Assembly: GCA_964631565.1 (NCBI GenBank)
Contig: CAZVYJ010000009.1
Span: 13,981 to 77,980, forward strand
Origin: CAZVYJ01 sp964631565
GTDB lineage: Bacteria > Planctomycetota > Phycisphaerae > SM23-33
DNA: 64,000 bases
Reading direction: 5' to 3'
The position numbers and the translations under genes were made by a program. Numbering within the stretch: position 1 is the stretch's first letter; each line of letters opens with the position of its first letter. Below, in pieces: positions 24,361 to 33,816 of the stretch. The notes beneath the pieces are model-generated. The model searched no databases, was not told the origin of the DNA, and saw only the letters and a program-made list of their open reading frames with translations.

Positions 24361-25446
24361 ATGCGTAAAGAGAAGCTGATAATTTTCGGTCTGTTCGCAG
24401 TAATAATTCTGGGGGCGGTCATTCTGCAGGTGAGTGACAGCGGCGGTTCCATCGCCGAAAAAAAGGCCCCGCCCCCGCTCAAACCGTCGACGGCGGGCGA
24501 GTTCCGCGGCATATGCCTGCAGATTCACGGCAACAGCTCGCCGTACGAAAAATATATCGACGAGATATCCCGGACCGGCGCAAATACGGTATCCATCGTA
24601 ATTCACGCCTACCAGGAAAACGGCGCCTCGACCAGCATATTCATCGAGGCCAGAAAAAACCTTCCGGACGAAAAACTCGTCGAACTTATAGCCCACGCGA
24701 AAAGCAGAGGCCTGCGCGTGGTCCTGATGCCCGTCGTGCTGCTGGAAAACCCGATTGGCGACGAGTGGCGGGGAAAAATAAACCCGACCAACTGGAACGA
24801 CTGGTGGTCGGACTACAACGATTTAATCATGCACTATGCCAGGCTTTCACAGCAGGCCGGCGTCGACGTGTTCCTGGTAGGCTCGGAACTGAACAGCACG
24901 CAGAAGAACGAGCTGCAGTGGCGGGCACTGATCAAGAAAGTCCGGGAAAATTTCCACGGCAAACTCTGCTACTCCGCAAACTGGGACTGCTACGACAAAA
25001 TCCAATGGTGGGACGCGGTGGACATTGTCGGCATGACGGGCTACTACAATCTGACAAAAGGCGACGAACCCACGGTCGAACGGCTTATCGAGGGGTGGTC
25101 GGGCTTTAAGGAGAAAATCCTCGCCTTCCAGAAGCAGGTGAACCGACCCATCATGTTCACCGAAGCGGGCTGGCCGAATATGGCGAACTGCGGCGAAGAA
25201 CCGTGGAACTACTGCCGCGAAAGCATAGCCGCCGACCCGCAGGCACAGGCGAACTGCTTCGAGGCGTTCTTCAGGACATGGTACGGCGAGCCGAGCGTGG
25301 CCGGCTACCTCGTTTGGGAATGGCGGAATTCAGAATCACAGACGATCGGCCCGGAGGATAAATCGTACAGGCCGTGCGGCAAGCCCGCCATGGATGTAAT
25401 CCGCAAATACTTCCAGCTTCCCGAGCCGGCCGCCCGGAGCGAGTAA
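24361..25446 (+). CDS. Glycoside hydrolase family 113-like enzyme, membrane-anchored
   Basis: A 361-residue protein with an N-terminal membrane anchor (about residues 5-24) and a TIM-barrel domain of the GH113 (beta-mannanase, clan A) type. The barrel opens with RGICLQIHG, and the two expected clan-A glutamates are visible: Glu176 as acid/base in VGSELN and Glu268 as nucleophile in MFTEAGWP. Aromatic residues line the predicted cleft (NWNDWWSDYN, YLVWEWRN). Mannan or a related polysaccharide is the likely substrate, by family. The next gene follows after four bases, so they form an operon. Confidence 0.82.
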   Translation: MRKEKLIIFGLFAVIILGAVILQVSDSGGSIAEKKAPPPLKPSTAGEFRGICLQIHGNSSPYEKYIDEISRTGANTVSIVIHAYQENGASTSIFIEARKNLPDEKLVELIAHAKSRGLRVVLMPVVLLENPIGDEWRGKINPTNWNDWWSDYNDLIMHYARLSQQAGVDVFLVGSELNSTQKNELQWRALIKKVRENFHGKLCYSANWDCYDKIQWWDAVDIVGMTGYYNLTKGDEPTVERLIEGWSGFKEKILAFQKQVNRPIMFTEAGWPNMANCGEEPWNYCRESIAADPQAQANCFEAFFRTWYGEPSVAGYLVWEWRNSESQTIGPEDKSYRPCGKPAMDVIRKYFQLPEPAARSE

Positions 25447-25450
25447 TTCC

Positions 25451-28396
25451 GTGCGAAACTTCGTGTTCATTCCGGCAGTGCTGCTTTTGTCAGCCGCCTA
25501 TGCGCCCGCCCAGCAGGCCCCGATACGCTGCCTGTCATACGACGGCAAGACCATGCTGGCCGTCGGCGACCGCGGTACGATACTCGCCAGCGACGACATG
25601 GGTGCCTCGTGGAAGCCGCTGGAAAGCCCGGCCAAAGGAAACTTCCAGTCCGTCGCATACGAGGGGAAACATACCATCTACGTTTTCGGCGGCGTCGCCC
25701 TGCCGGGACACAACGGCGGCGCGGGCGAGGCCGTAATGCTTAGAAGCGACGACGCTGGAAAAACTTTCAAAGCCGTCCCGTGCGGACGGGCGCAATGGCT
25801 TTACGGCGGCTGCTTCAAAGGCGAAACGGGCGTAATCTTCGGGCAGGCGTCGCCGGACTGCCCTTCCGGGCTGATGCGAACCGTGACTGCCGGTGCGGAC
25901 TGGCTGCCGATGGACACCGATTCGCGAGGTCCGATGTCGGCCGGCGCTTTCCAGACGACAAATCTGGGCCGCATCGTCGGGGCCAGGCACAGGATACTCT
26001 CGATCAAGGCTCTCAAGTCGGCCGACATTCAGCCGCCGCCCACAGAGTCCGAGCTTAACCTGTCAGCCGTCTGCATCGCCGACGACAATCGCTACTGGGC
26101 CGTCGGCGAAAACGGCACCATTCTCCGCAGCCGCGCCGCCGACCAGACGTGGGAGCAGATTCCCGTCAGCCTGCCGATTGGTGCAAGACTGCTGGCCGAC
26201 TACGAAGCAATCGCATTCGCGCCGCCTCGCTCAATATGGGTCGGCGGCGGACAGCTTGGCTGCATACTCCACACCACAGACGGCGGCGTAAACTGGCGGA
26301 GGCTGGCCGCGCCAGGCCCCGGTGAAATACACGCCCTGCTCGCCATCGACGACAAAACCGTTCTCGCCGGCGGCGACGGCGGAAGGATATGGCGAAGCAC
26401 AGACGCCGGCACGACGTGGAAGCTCGCTCACGGTTCGGAGAAAACCGATGTGCTGTTCATACTGGCCGCCGGCGACCTGAGCTGCTACCCGGCGATTGTC
26501 GCGCATGCTCAGGCCGGCCTGGACGTAGCCGTCCTGTTCGTCACTCGCCCCTGCTACAACAAATACATCCTGCCCGATCAGCCGCTGCGCGCCGCTGCGA
26601 TTCAGGCCGGAGCTTCGTCGGTTGCGGTACTCAGCGACTTTCCGTCGCAGGTGCTGCCTGTCTGCGACGCGGACCTCAGCGAAGATAAAATCATAAAAAC
26701 ATGGTCGGACTCGCTCGACGCGCCGGCCGAGCCTGTGTTGCTGCGGCAGATTGCCGCCGTCATGCGCCAGTACCGCCCCGCAGTCGTGGCCACCGGCCCA
26801 AATGAATCCGGCCCCAGCGGTGCGGAGGCGGAAACCCGGCTCGTCGCCCGCCTGGCCTGCTGGGCAGTCCAGCTCGCCGGTGAAAAAGAGGCATTCCCGG
26901 AACTGGATTTAGTGAATCTTCCGCCGTGGTCGGTTCAGCGAGTCTTCACTGCACTGGAAAGCAATGCTCGCTGGGACTCGCCGTGGGAGAAGGCCGCCCG
27001 TCACGACAGAAACGACACGACGACGGTTATCGACACGGCCGGCTTCCCGAGGGACGGCGGCACGAACATCGAAATGCTCTGTCAGGCCGCGATATGGCGG
27101 CTGCCGTGGCTAACGGCCCTCGAAAACCGTCCGGGCAGGTTCAACTCGTACAAATGCAAAACGGCCGGGAAAAAACTGCTGCTGTTCACGACAGGCCTGG
27201 CTGACAAGCGGCTGAAATTCACAGTCGCAGACAAGGACCTGAACGATCTATCCATGGCCGCCACGATGAAGTTCACACTGGAAACCGGAAACGTCGCCAC
27301 GCTTATCGGCAGGCTGGTCGAAATCTCGAAAAAATTCCCCGCCGACCCGCTCGGCCCGGACCGCCTGCTGCTGGTTCGCGACAAGCTGCTGGCGGAAGGC
27401 AGGCTGCTGGAGGCCGACGAGGCTGCGATGAATTTCGTGTCGTTCGGTGTCAGGCATCCGCTCTGGAATCAGGTCTGCGCGCAGGTTCTCGCGTCGTACG
27501 TCTCCAGCGAATGGAAGGCGCAGAGGCTCCGCCAGGGTCTTTCGCGATGGAACCCCGCCGAAATCCTCGACGCGGCGGCCAAACGTTTCTCCGCCCAGCC
27601 GGCATGGAACGCCACGCCGCAAGGCCGCCTGCTGCTGGCGAGGACGATGGCGTCGCTAGACAAAAAGAAGAATGCCAACGACATTCTCGTTTCACTGTCC
27701 GGCGACACCTATCCGGACGAATGGAAATCGCTGGCAGAGCGCGAACTGGCCGGAAACCCGGTGAACAAGAAGGATAAAACGCTCACTCGCATGGAGGCGT
27801 CCATAGAACTCGACGGCGGCAAAATCGACGGCCTGCTGGACGAGCCATTCTGGAAGACCGCGCCGACGGTCACGCTGAAGCAGAGCCTGGGCCACAATTT
27901 CGAGACGCCGCCGGCCGGAACGTTCCAGGCCATCCGCACGAAAACGCACATTGTCTTCGGCATCTCGCTGCCGTCGGAAAACGCGTGGAACTGGAAGCTG
28001 CGAATCGCCGTCGACGCCGACCGCGACGCATGGACGCAGGTCGTGCTGACATGCGACACGTACGGCAGCCGCAGTCTGGAACTGCTCACACGGGGCGGAC
28101 CGGCGGCGACATTGGACAAGCGACTCATGCTGGCCGGCGGGCAGGACGACAAAAAGTCATACACAATCGAGCTAGCCCTGCCGCTTGCGAGCTTCGACAC
28201 AAACACGACCGGCCCGGCGACGTGGCTGTTTCAGGTGACGGCTGAGGGCGACAACTTCGGCAAAAAGGCGACGCTGCATTATCAGAAGCAACCGGACGCC
28301 AGACTGCTGCCCGAGCGTTACGGCCTGTTCGACCTGCCGGAATTCAAACCGGCTGATGAAAACAAGGAAGCCCCCGAAAAATCCGAGACCGAGTGA
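25451..28396 (+). CDS. Exported Ycf48-like / degenerate PIG-L / CBM9-like fusion
   Basis: A 981-residue protein starting with GTG and a signal peptide (residues 1-19). Residues about 25-330 hold BNR/Ycf48-type beta-propeller repeats with GDRGTILAS, GENGTILRS and GGDGGRIWRS. Residues about 335-560 resemble a PIG-L/LmbE deacetylase (GLDVAVLFVTRP, YRPAVVATGP), but the metal-binding AHPDDE motif is replaced by AAGDLS, so it is probably inactive. Residues about 780-960 look like a CBM9/DOMON-type carbohydrate-binding sandwich (LDEPFWKTAP, RIAVDADRDAW). Co-transcribed with the GH113-like gene, it may help polysaccharide handling (inference). Confidence 0.75.
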   Translation: MRNFVFIPAVLLLSAAYAPAQQAPIRCLSYDGKTMLAVGDRGTILASDDMGASWKPLESPAKGNFQSVAYEGKHTIYVFGGVALPGHNGGAGEAVMLRSDDAGKTFKAVPCGRAQWLYGGCFKGETGVIFGQASPDCPSGLMRTVTAGADWLPMDTDSRGPMSAGAFQTTNLGRIVGARHRILSIKALKSADIQPPPTESELNLSAVCIADDNRYWAVGENGTILRSRAADQTWEQIPVSLPIGARLLADYEAIAFAPPRSIWVGGGQLGCILHTTDGGVNWRRLAAPGPGEIHALLAIDDKTVLAGGDGGRIWRSTDAGTTWKLAHGSEKTDVLFILAAGDLSCYPAIVAHAQAGLDVAVLFVTRPCYNKYILPDQPLRAAAIQAGASSVAVLSDFPSQVLPVCDADLSEDKIIKTWSDSLDAPAEPVLLRQIAAVMRQYRPAVVATGPNESGPSGAEAETRLVARLACWAVQLAGEKEAFPELDLVNLPPWSVQRVFTALESNARWDSPWEKAARHDRNDTTTVIDTAGFPRDGGTNIEMLCQAAIWRLPWLTALENRPGRFNSYKCKTAGKKLLLFTTGLADKRLKFTVADKDLNDLSMAATMKFTLETGNVATLIGRLVEISKKFPADPLGPDRLLLVRDKLLAEGRLLEADEAAMNFVSFGVRHPLWNQVCAQVLASYVSSEWKAQRLRQGLSRWNPAEILDAAAKRFSAQPAWNATPQGRLLLARTMASLDKKKNANDILVSLSGDTYPDEWKSLAERELAGNPVNKKDKTLTRMEASIELDGGKIDGLLDEPFWKTAPTVTLKQSLGHNFETPPAGTFQAIRTKTHIVFGISLPSENAWNWKLRIAVDADRDAWTQVVLTCDTYGSRSLELLTRGGPAATLDKRLMLAGGQDDKKSYTIELALPLASFDTNTTGPATWLFQVTAEGDNFGKKATLHYQKQPDARLLPERYGLFDLPEFKPADENKEAPEKSETE

Positions 28397-28406
28397 GACA
28401 CGCCTC

Positions 28407-29210
28407 TCAGTCCCTGCCGACTTTTATTATTCTTTCCCACGCGACCTGGTTAATCGCAAATGTCGTGTCCGGGCCGATGGCGGCTTTTTTCACCGAGTTC
28501 GCCTTCTCGTCGGGAACCAGCGCGAGCACCTTGACCTGTCCGCGGTCGGCAATCTGCTTCGGGTTGGTCATTACCGACGGGTCTTCGCCGGCTGAGCCGG
28601 GTTCGCAGCGGTTCATCACCACGCCGGCGACGGTAAGCCCGGCCGAACGTGCGGCGTGAAGCGTAAGCAGCGTGTGGTTTATCGTGCCCAGGCCGCTGCG
28701 GGCGACTACCACGAGCGGCAGCTTCATCATGACGGCAAGATGGATTACCCAGAAGTCGTCGGTAATCGGGCAGAGCAGCCCGCCGACGCCCTCGACGATA
28801 ACCGGCCCGCCGCTGGCGGCGATTCGCCTGTAGCCGTCGAAAATCGCGTCCAGGTCGACCGGCCGTCCCTCTCGCTCCGCCGCCACGTTGGGCGCAAGCG
28901 GCATTGTGTAGCGGACCGGGTTTATTTCGTCCAGCGTTCTGCGTGAGTCGGCGCACGCTGCGAGAAACTCGGCGTCCTCGCTGACGAGGTTTCCGGAAAC
29001 CGTCCTGCACCCGCTCGCCACGGGCTTGAAAACATCCACAAGAACGCCCGACCGCCGCAGGTAGCGTGCAATCGCGCCTGCAACAAGCGTCTTGCCGACA
29101 GCAGTGTCGGTGCCGGTCACGAACAATCCTCTGGCTTCCGGCAGCGGCGGATACGCCGACACGTCGAAATCGAACGGATTTCTGTGTTTATTTTTGCCTG
29201 AAAAACTCAT
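28407..29210 (-). CDS. bioD: Dethiobiotin synthase
   Basis: ATP-dependent carboxylase that closes the ureido ring of dethiobiotin from diaminopelargonic acid. The P-loop is GTDTAVGKTLVAG (about residues 33-45), followed by VDVFKPVASGC with the conserved Lys-Pro and by the VIVEGVGGLLCPI segment. 267 residues, a little longer than the usual 220-240 because of an N-terminal extension of about 28 residues. The start lies inside the end of bioA (23-base overlap), so the two are translated as one unit. bioB and bioF are not in the window. Confidence 0.93.
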   Translation of the reverse strand: MSFSGKNKHRNPFDFDVSAYPPLPEARGLFVTGTDTAVGKTLVAGAIARYLRRSGVLVDVFKPVASGCRTVSGNLVSEDAEFLAACADSRRTLDEINPVRYTMPLAPNVAAEREGRPVDLDAIFDGYRRIAASGGPVIVEGVGGLLCPITDDFWVIHLAVMMKLPLVVVARSGLGTINHTLLTLHAARSAGLTVAGVVMNRCEPGSAGEDPSVMTNPKQIADRGQVKVLALVPDEKANSVKKAAIGPDTTFAINQVAWERIIKVGRD

Positions 29211-30570
29211 TTATGCTCGCAATCGCAGCCGTCAGCAGCCGCTCAAGTGTCGCTTCGTCCATCGCCGGGGCGGGCATCAGCACGACGACGTCGCCCAGCG
29301 GCCGGATTATTACACCATGTTTCATCGCCCATTTGCAAACTTCGACGCCCGCCCGCTTCTGCGGGTCGAACGGTTTTCTGGCGGGGCGGTCCGCGACTAG
29401 CTCGATGCCGACCATCATGCCGCACTGGCGAATGTCGCCGACGTGCGGATGGTCAGCCAGTTCGGCAAGTCTGCTGCGAATCAGCTCGACCTTGCCGGGC
29501 AGCTTATCCAGCAGGCCGCTCTTGAATATCAGGTCCGCGCTCGCGACGGCCGCTGCGCAGCCGAGCGCGTTGCCCGTGTAGGTATGCCCGTGATAGAAAG
29601 TTTTGCCTTCGCTCAACTCGCCGCAGAACGCGTCGAATATCCGCTGCGTCACCAGCGTAGCCGCCACGGGCAGGTAGCCGCCTGTAAGCCCTTTTCCGAC
29701 GCACATCAGGTCGGGCGAGACGTTCTCATGCTCGCATGCGAACATTTTTCCGGTGCGGCAGAAGCCGGTGGCGACTTCGTCGGCGATGAGCAGCACGTCG
29801 TGTTTTCGCGTAATTTCGCGAAGGCCCGCAAGAAAGCCCGGCGTATGCGTAATCATGCCGGCCGCCGCCTGTATGAGCGGCTCGACGATGACAGCGCAGT
29901 ATTCATCCGGCGATTCACTCAACGCACGTTCTATCTGCTCGAGGACGGCTTTTCCCGCCTCGTCGCCGGCCGGGTGATGGTACGCGTTCGGCGAGTCGAC
30001 GAACGTCACGTCGAACAGCAGCGGGCGGAACAGGCTGTGGAATGTTTCGATGCCGCCGACGCTTACCGAGCCTATCGTGTCGCCGTGGTAGCTGTCGCGA
30101 AGCGCGATGAACCGCCGCCGCTTTCGCTGCCCGATGTTGTGGTAATACTGGAACGCCATCTTGAGTGCGACCTCGACGGCCGTCGCGCCGCTGTCGCTGT
30201 AAAAAACCTTATCAAGCCCCGCCGGCGAAATTCGCACCAGCCGCTCGGCCAGTTCTATGCTCGGCGGCGAGCTGTGCCCCAGCAGCGTGGTGTGCGCGAT
30301 GCGGTCGAGCTGGGCGCGAACTGCCGCATTTATCGCCGCCACGCGATGCCCGTGAAGATTGCACCACAGGCTCGAAAACCCGTCGATGTACCGCCCGCCG
30401 CGGGCATCGATAAGCTCGAAGCCCTCGCCCTTCACGATAATCCTGCCGGCGTCATCGCTGTCCGCCAGCCACTGCTTCATCGGCGTAAACGGATGCCATA
30501 CATATTCGTTGTCCATCGCGACCATGCGGTCGGCGTATTCGCTGCCGTCATGAGGAACCGGTTTCGCCAT
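29188..30570 (-). CDS. bioA: Adenosylmethionine-8-amino-7-oxononanoate aminotransferase
   Basis: PLP-dependent aminotransferase that makes 7,8-diaminopelargonate with S-adenosylmethionine as amino donor. 460 residues. The N-terminal substrate motif is VWHPFTPMKQW. PLP-pocket segments are FYSDSGATAVEVALKMA, LLIADEVATGFCRTG and the Schiff-base Lys in GKGLTGGYLPVAATL. The ATG at 30570 is taken; AGGAG is 11 bases upstream, while the alternative GTG at 30582 abuts it. First gene of a bioA-bioD operon, divergent from pcm. Confidence 0.94.
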   Translation of the reverse strand: MAKPVPHDGSEYADRMVAMDNEYVWHPFTPMKQWLADSDDAGRIIVKGEGFELIDARGGRYIDGFSSLWCNLHGHRVAAINAAVRAQLDRIAHTTLLGHSSPPSIELAERLVRISPAGLDKVFYSDSGATAVEVALKMAFQYYHNIGQRKRRRFIALRDSYHGDTIGSVSVGGIETFHSLFRPLLFDVTFVDSPNAYHHPAGDEAGKAVLEQIERALSESPDEYCAVIVEPLIQAAAGMITHTPGFLAGLREITRKHDVLLIADEVATGFCRTGKMFACEHENVSPDLMCVGKGLTGGYLPVAATLVTQRIFDAFCGELSEGKTFYHGHTYTGNALGCAAAVASADLIFKSGLLDKLPGKVELIRSRLAELADHPHVGDIRQCGMMVGIELVADRPARKPFDPQKRAGVEVCKWAMKHGVIIRPLGDVVVLMPAPAMDEATLERLLTAAIASINEFFRQK

Positions 30571-30599
30571 TCGCTGCTGCACTCCTGCCTTTTAAAGTG

Positions 30600-30628
30600 T
30601 TAAAACCGCCGCTCCGGCGACATATAAT
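30600..30628 (+). promoter_or_regulatory. Promoter of pcm, probably leaderless
   Basis: TTAAAA (30600-30605, 4 of 6) and a perfect TATAAT (30623-30628) are exactly 17 bases apart. The -10 box touches the first ATG (30629), so transcripts must begin near the second ATG at 30638. No Shine-Dalgarno sequence is present. Confidence 0.6.
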
Positions 30629-30637
30629 ATGTTCATC

Positions 30638-31294
30638 ATGTCCTCCGAGGAAGAAAATCTGCTTCTCGCCCGCCGCGATATGGTCGAAACGCAGCTTCGC
30701 GCCCGCGGCATCAGCGACCAGACCGTCCTGGACGCATTCATGGAAATACCCCGCGAGCTGTTCGTCCCGCAGGAACTGCGGCATGAGGCATACGAGGACC
30801 ATCCGATACAGATAGGCTTCGGCCAGACCATATCGCAGCCTTATGTGACGGCCCTTATGGTGCAGGAACTCCGCCCCGGGCGAAACGACCGCGTGCTGGA
30901 CGTCGGCGCCGGCAGCGGCTACCAGACAGCGATACTGGCCCGGCTCGCCGGGCATGTATACGCCGTCGAGCGGATAGAGGCCCTTACCGCCCAGGCGGCA
31001 AGCGTGCTGGCGGCCGTCAATGCGGAAAACGTGACGCTGCGAACCGGCGACGGCACGCTGGGCTGGCCTGAGGAGGCCCCGTTCGACGGGATAATCTGCG
31101 GGGCAGCCGCCCCGCAGGTGCCGAAGCCCTGGCTGGACCAGCTTGCCGACGGCGGCAGAATCGTAACGCCGGTCGGCGGGCACAATTCGCAGGTAATCCA
31201 GGTTATCGAAAAGCAAGGCGGCGGCATCCGCAAACGTGAGCTTTGCGCCGTGCGGTTCGTGAAACTCATCGGACAGGAGGGGTGGCCCGCTTGA
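30638..31294 (+). CDS. pcm: Protein-L-isoaspartate O-methyltransferase
   Basis: Repairs damaged proteins by methylating L-isoaspartyl residues with S-adenosylmethionine. 218 residues from the second ATG. Typical points are RELFVP, the QIGFGQTISQPYVTALM substrate loop, the SAM-binding VLDVGAGSGYQTAILARLAG and the later FDGIICGAAAP. The first ATG (30629) directly follows the -10 box and would not be in the transcript, so the second is preferred. Divergent from bioA. Confidence 0.93.
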   Translation: MSSEEENLLLARRDMVETQLRARGISDQTVLDAFMEIPRELFVPQELRHEAYEDHPIQIGFGQTISQPYVTALMVQELRPGRNDRVLDVGAGSGYQTAILARLAGHVYAVERIEALTAQAASVLAAVNAENVTLRTGDGTLGWPEEAPFDGIICGAAAPQVPKPWLDQLADGGRIVTPVGGHNSQVIQVIEKQGGGIRKRELCAVRFVKLIGQEGWPA

Positions 31295-31363
31295 CAGCGG
31301 CGCCGCCTGCGGTATCATCGCTGGCGTTGTTTCCATTAAAACTCAACTGCTTTGGAGAAAACC

Positions 31364-31702
31364 ATGCGATATGTACTGTCTCTGGCTTTAGTGCTGTCAC
31401 TGCTCGCAGGCTGCGAAAAGAAAAACGAAGTCAAGACCACCGAAGTTCCGCCGGACAGGACAATGGAAGAACTTGCCCCTCCGACTCCGACGGACAACGG
31501 CGGATCGACCATTGACGACTCGACACCGACTCGGTTGACCCCGGTCGAGAGAACTTACACAATCCAGAAGGGCGACACGCTCTGGTCGATCGCCCGCACC
31601 CAGCTCGGCGACGGCAAGCGATACAAGGAAATCATGGAGCTTAATCCGGGCCTCGAACCGAACAAGCTGCGCATCGGCACGGTAATCAAGCTTCCTGAAT
31701 AG
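31364..31702 (+). CDS. LysM-domain lipoprotein
   Basis: A 112-residue lipoprotein. The signal peptide ends in the lipobox LAGC, with Cys17 as lipidation site after MRYVLSLALVLSLLAG. A flexible, proline- and threonine-rich linker follows. The C-terminal LysM domain (about residues 62-112: YTIQKGDTLWSIARTQLG, IMELNPGL, IGTVIKLP) should bind peptidoglycan. GGAG at 31354-31357 supports the ATG at 31364 rather than the in-frame TTG at 31352. recG starts five bases downstream, so both are on one transcript. Confidence 0.88.
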   Translation: MRYVLSLALVLSLLAGCEKKNEVKTTEVPPDRTMEELAPPTPTDNGGSTIDDSTPTRLTPVERTYTIQKGDTLWSIARTQLGDGKRYKEIMELNPGLEPNKLRIGTVIKLPE

Positions 31703-31707
31703 CCAAG

Positions 31708-33783
31708 GTGCCTAAACTCGAACTCGACACGCCCGTTCAGTATGTCAAAGGCGTCGGCCCGGTCCGCGCGGAGCAACTGGCCGAGCTTGGCGTGCGTACC
31801 GTCGAGGATCTGCTCACATACTTCCCGCGGCGGTTTAATCTGCGCAGGCAGGTTCAGCCCATCGAAACGCTGCACGGCGACGAGCCGGCCGCAACCGTCG
31901 CGGGCGAGGTAATCGAGACGCGAGAGCTGCGCTTCGGAAAGAGGCCGTTCTTCGAGTGCAGCCTCGACGACGGCACGGGCTGCGTCACCGTGAAATGGTT
32001 CCACGGCGGATACCTGCGCGACCGGATAAAATCCGGCTCGAACATGGTCGTAAGCGGCAGAGTTTCCACCTACAAGGAAGCCATCCAGTTCATCAACCCG
32101 CGATTCGAGGTGCTCTGGGACGCGGAAGCCGCCGATTTATCACAGGACGAGCTGCTGCCGGTCTACCCGGCCGGGGCAAAACTCACCAGCGGGCATATCG
32201 CCCAGATAATAAAAAAAGTTCTGCCGCAGGCGAAAGACCTGCTGCCGCGATGGTTCGATCAGAAATATCTCGCCGACCGCGGCCTGCCCGACCGCCCCGC
32301 CGCCATCGCCGCGATGCACCACCCGGAAGACAAGGACCAGTGGGCCTCCGCCCGCCGGCGCATGGCCTACGACGAGTGCCTGCTCATGCAGCTCGGCATA
32401 GCACTGATGCGAATGCGCGAGGTCAGCCGGCCTGCTCACCCCGTGAAATGCAGCGAGGAAATCGACAAGCGCATCCGCGCGAGGTTCCCGTTCGCCCTGA
32501 CGGCCGCCCAGGATAAGGCCGTCGCGGAAATCGCAGCTGATATGGCCCGCGAGAAACCGATGAACCGCCTGCTTCAGGGCGACGTAGGCTCCGGCAAAAC
32601 GGTCGTCGCGCTCTACGCAGCGCTGGCTGCCGTCGCCGGAGGCTACCAGACGGCTATCATGACCCCGACGGAAATCCTCGCCACGCAGCATTACAATAAA
32701 ATCGAAAATTATCTTTCCGGCAGCAGGGTCCGCACCGCCCTGCTTGTCGGCGGGCAGCCGGCCGCCAGGCGGAAGGAAATTCTCGACTCGCTGGCCGCTG
32801 GCGAAATCGACATCGTCGTCGGCACGCACGCGCTGATAAGCGAGGGCGTGAAGTTCGGCAAGCTGGCACTTGTGGTCATCGACGAGCAGCACAAGTTCGG
32901 CGTCCGCCAGCGCACGGTAATCCGCGGCAAGGGTTTCGCGCCGCATTACCTGGTGATGACGGCTACGCCAATCCCCCGCACGCTGGCAATGACGGTTTTT
33001 GGCGATCTGGACGTGTCGGTAATAGACGCGATGCCGCCCGGCCGCGGCAAAACCGAAACCCGCTGCATCCGCGAAACCGAACTGCCGGACACGCTGCATT
33101 TCGTCGCGGAGAAACTCGAGTCCGGCCAGCAGGCGTATTTCATCTATCCGCTGGTCAATCCCTCGCCGCAGCTGGAGCTGACTGCAGCAGAGGACGCATG
33201 CAGGGAGCTTTCGGCAAGCGAGCTTGGACGGTTCGGCGTGGGGCTTATCCATGGGCAGATGCCGGCCGCCAAAAAGGACGCCGTAATGGCCGACTTCCGC
33301 AGCGGGAAAATCAGGGTGCTCGTTGCGTCGGTGGTCGTGGAGGTCGGCGTCGACGTGCCGGCCGCCAACGTGATGGTCGTCATGCACGCCGAGCGATTCG
33401 GGCTGGCGCAGCTGCACCAGCTTCGCGGGCGAATCGGCCGGTCGACGCAGGACGCCGTGTGCATACTCGTCGCGTCGCCGAGAAATCCCATCGCGAAGCA
33501 GCGACTGGACGTGCTGGTCAAGACGAACGACGGCTTCAAAATCGCCGAGGAAGACCTGCGGCTTCGCGGGCCGGGCGAAATTTTCGGCACGAAACAGCAC
33601 GGCCTGCCGGAACTGAAGGTCGCGGACCTTATAGAAGACTTCGAGCTGCTGCGGATGGCCAGGCGCGACGCGTTCGGAATAGTAAAGGACGACCCGACGC
33701 TGTCTGCCCCCCACAACCAGCAGCTCCGCCGCGAGGTCGTCAAGGCCTACGCAGGAAGGCTGAGCTTCCTGGCGGGAGCGTAG
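31708..33783 (+). CDS. recG: ATP-dependent DNA helicase RecG
   Basis: Branch-migrating helicase that remodels stalled replication forks and Holliday junctions. 691 residues. The N-terminal wedge region starts with VQYVKGVGPVRAEQLAELG and carries an OB-fold. Walker A is GDVGSGKTV (from residue 291), motif II is DEQH (VVIDEQHKFGVRQR), motif III is MTATPIPRT, and the C-terminal helicase motifs (LRGRIGRS, then the RecG-specific FKIAEEDLRLRGPGEIFGTKQHG) are all intact. Start codon GTG with a weak AAGG upstream; coupling to the LysM gene probably helps translation. Confidence 0.96.
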   Translation: MPKLELDTPVQYVKGVGPVRAEQLAELGVRTVEDLLTYFPRRFNLRRQVQPIETLHGDEPAATVAGEVIETRELRFGKRPFFECSLDDGTGCVTVKWFHGGYLRDRIKSGSNMVVSGRVSTYKEAIQFINPRFEVLWDAEAADLSQDELLPVYPAGAKLTSGHIAQIIKKVLPQAKDLLPRWFDQKYLADRGLPDRPAAIAAMHHPEDKDQWASARRRMAYDECLLMQLGIALMRMREVSRPAHPVKCSEEIDKRIRARFPFALTAAQDKAVAEIAADMAREKPMNRLLQGDVGSGKTVVALYAALAAVAGGYQTAIMTPTEILATQHYNKIENYLSGSRVRTALLVGGQPAARRKEILDSLAAGEIDIVVGTHALISEGVKFGKLALVVIDEQHKFGVRQRTVIRGKGFAPHYLVMTATPIPRTLAMTVFGDLDVSVIDAMPPGRGKTETRCIRETELPDTLHFVAEKLESGQQAYFIYPLVNPSPQLELTAAEDACRELSASELGRFGVGLIHGQMPAAKKDAVMADFRSGKIRVLVASVVVEVGVDVPAANVMVVMHAERFGLAQLHQLRGRIGRSTQDAVCILVASPRNPIAKQRLDVLVKTNDGFKIAEEDLRLRGPGEIFGTKQHGLPELKVADLIEDFELLRMARRDAFGIVKDDPTLSAPHNQQLRREVVKAYAGRLSFLAGA

Positions 33784-33816
33784 AAAATGATGGATTGTCA
33801 TACTATTTCTTCACAC

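Noticed and set aside
32140..33801. 553-codon minus-strand frame opposite recG
   Set aside because: No domain, no ribosome-binding site, and recG on the plus strand is complete.
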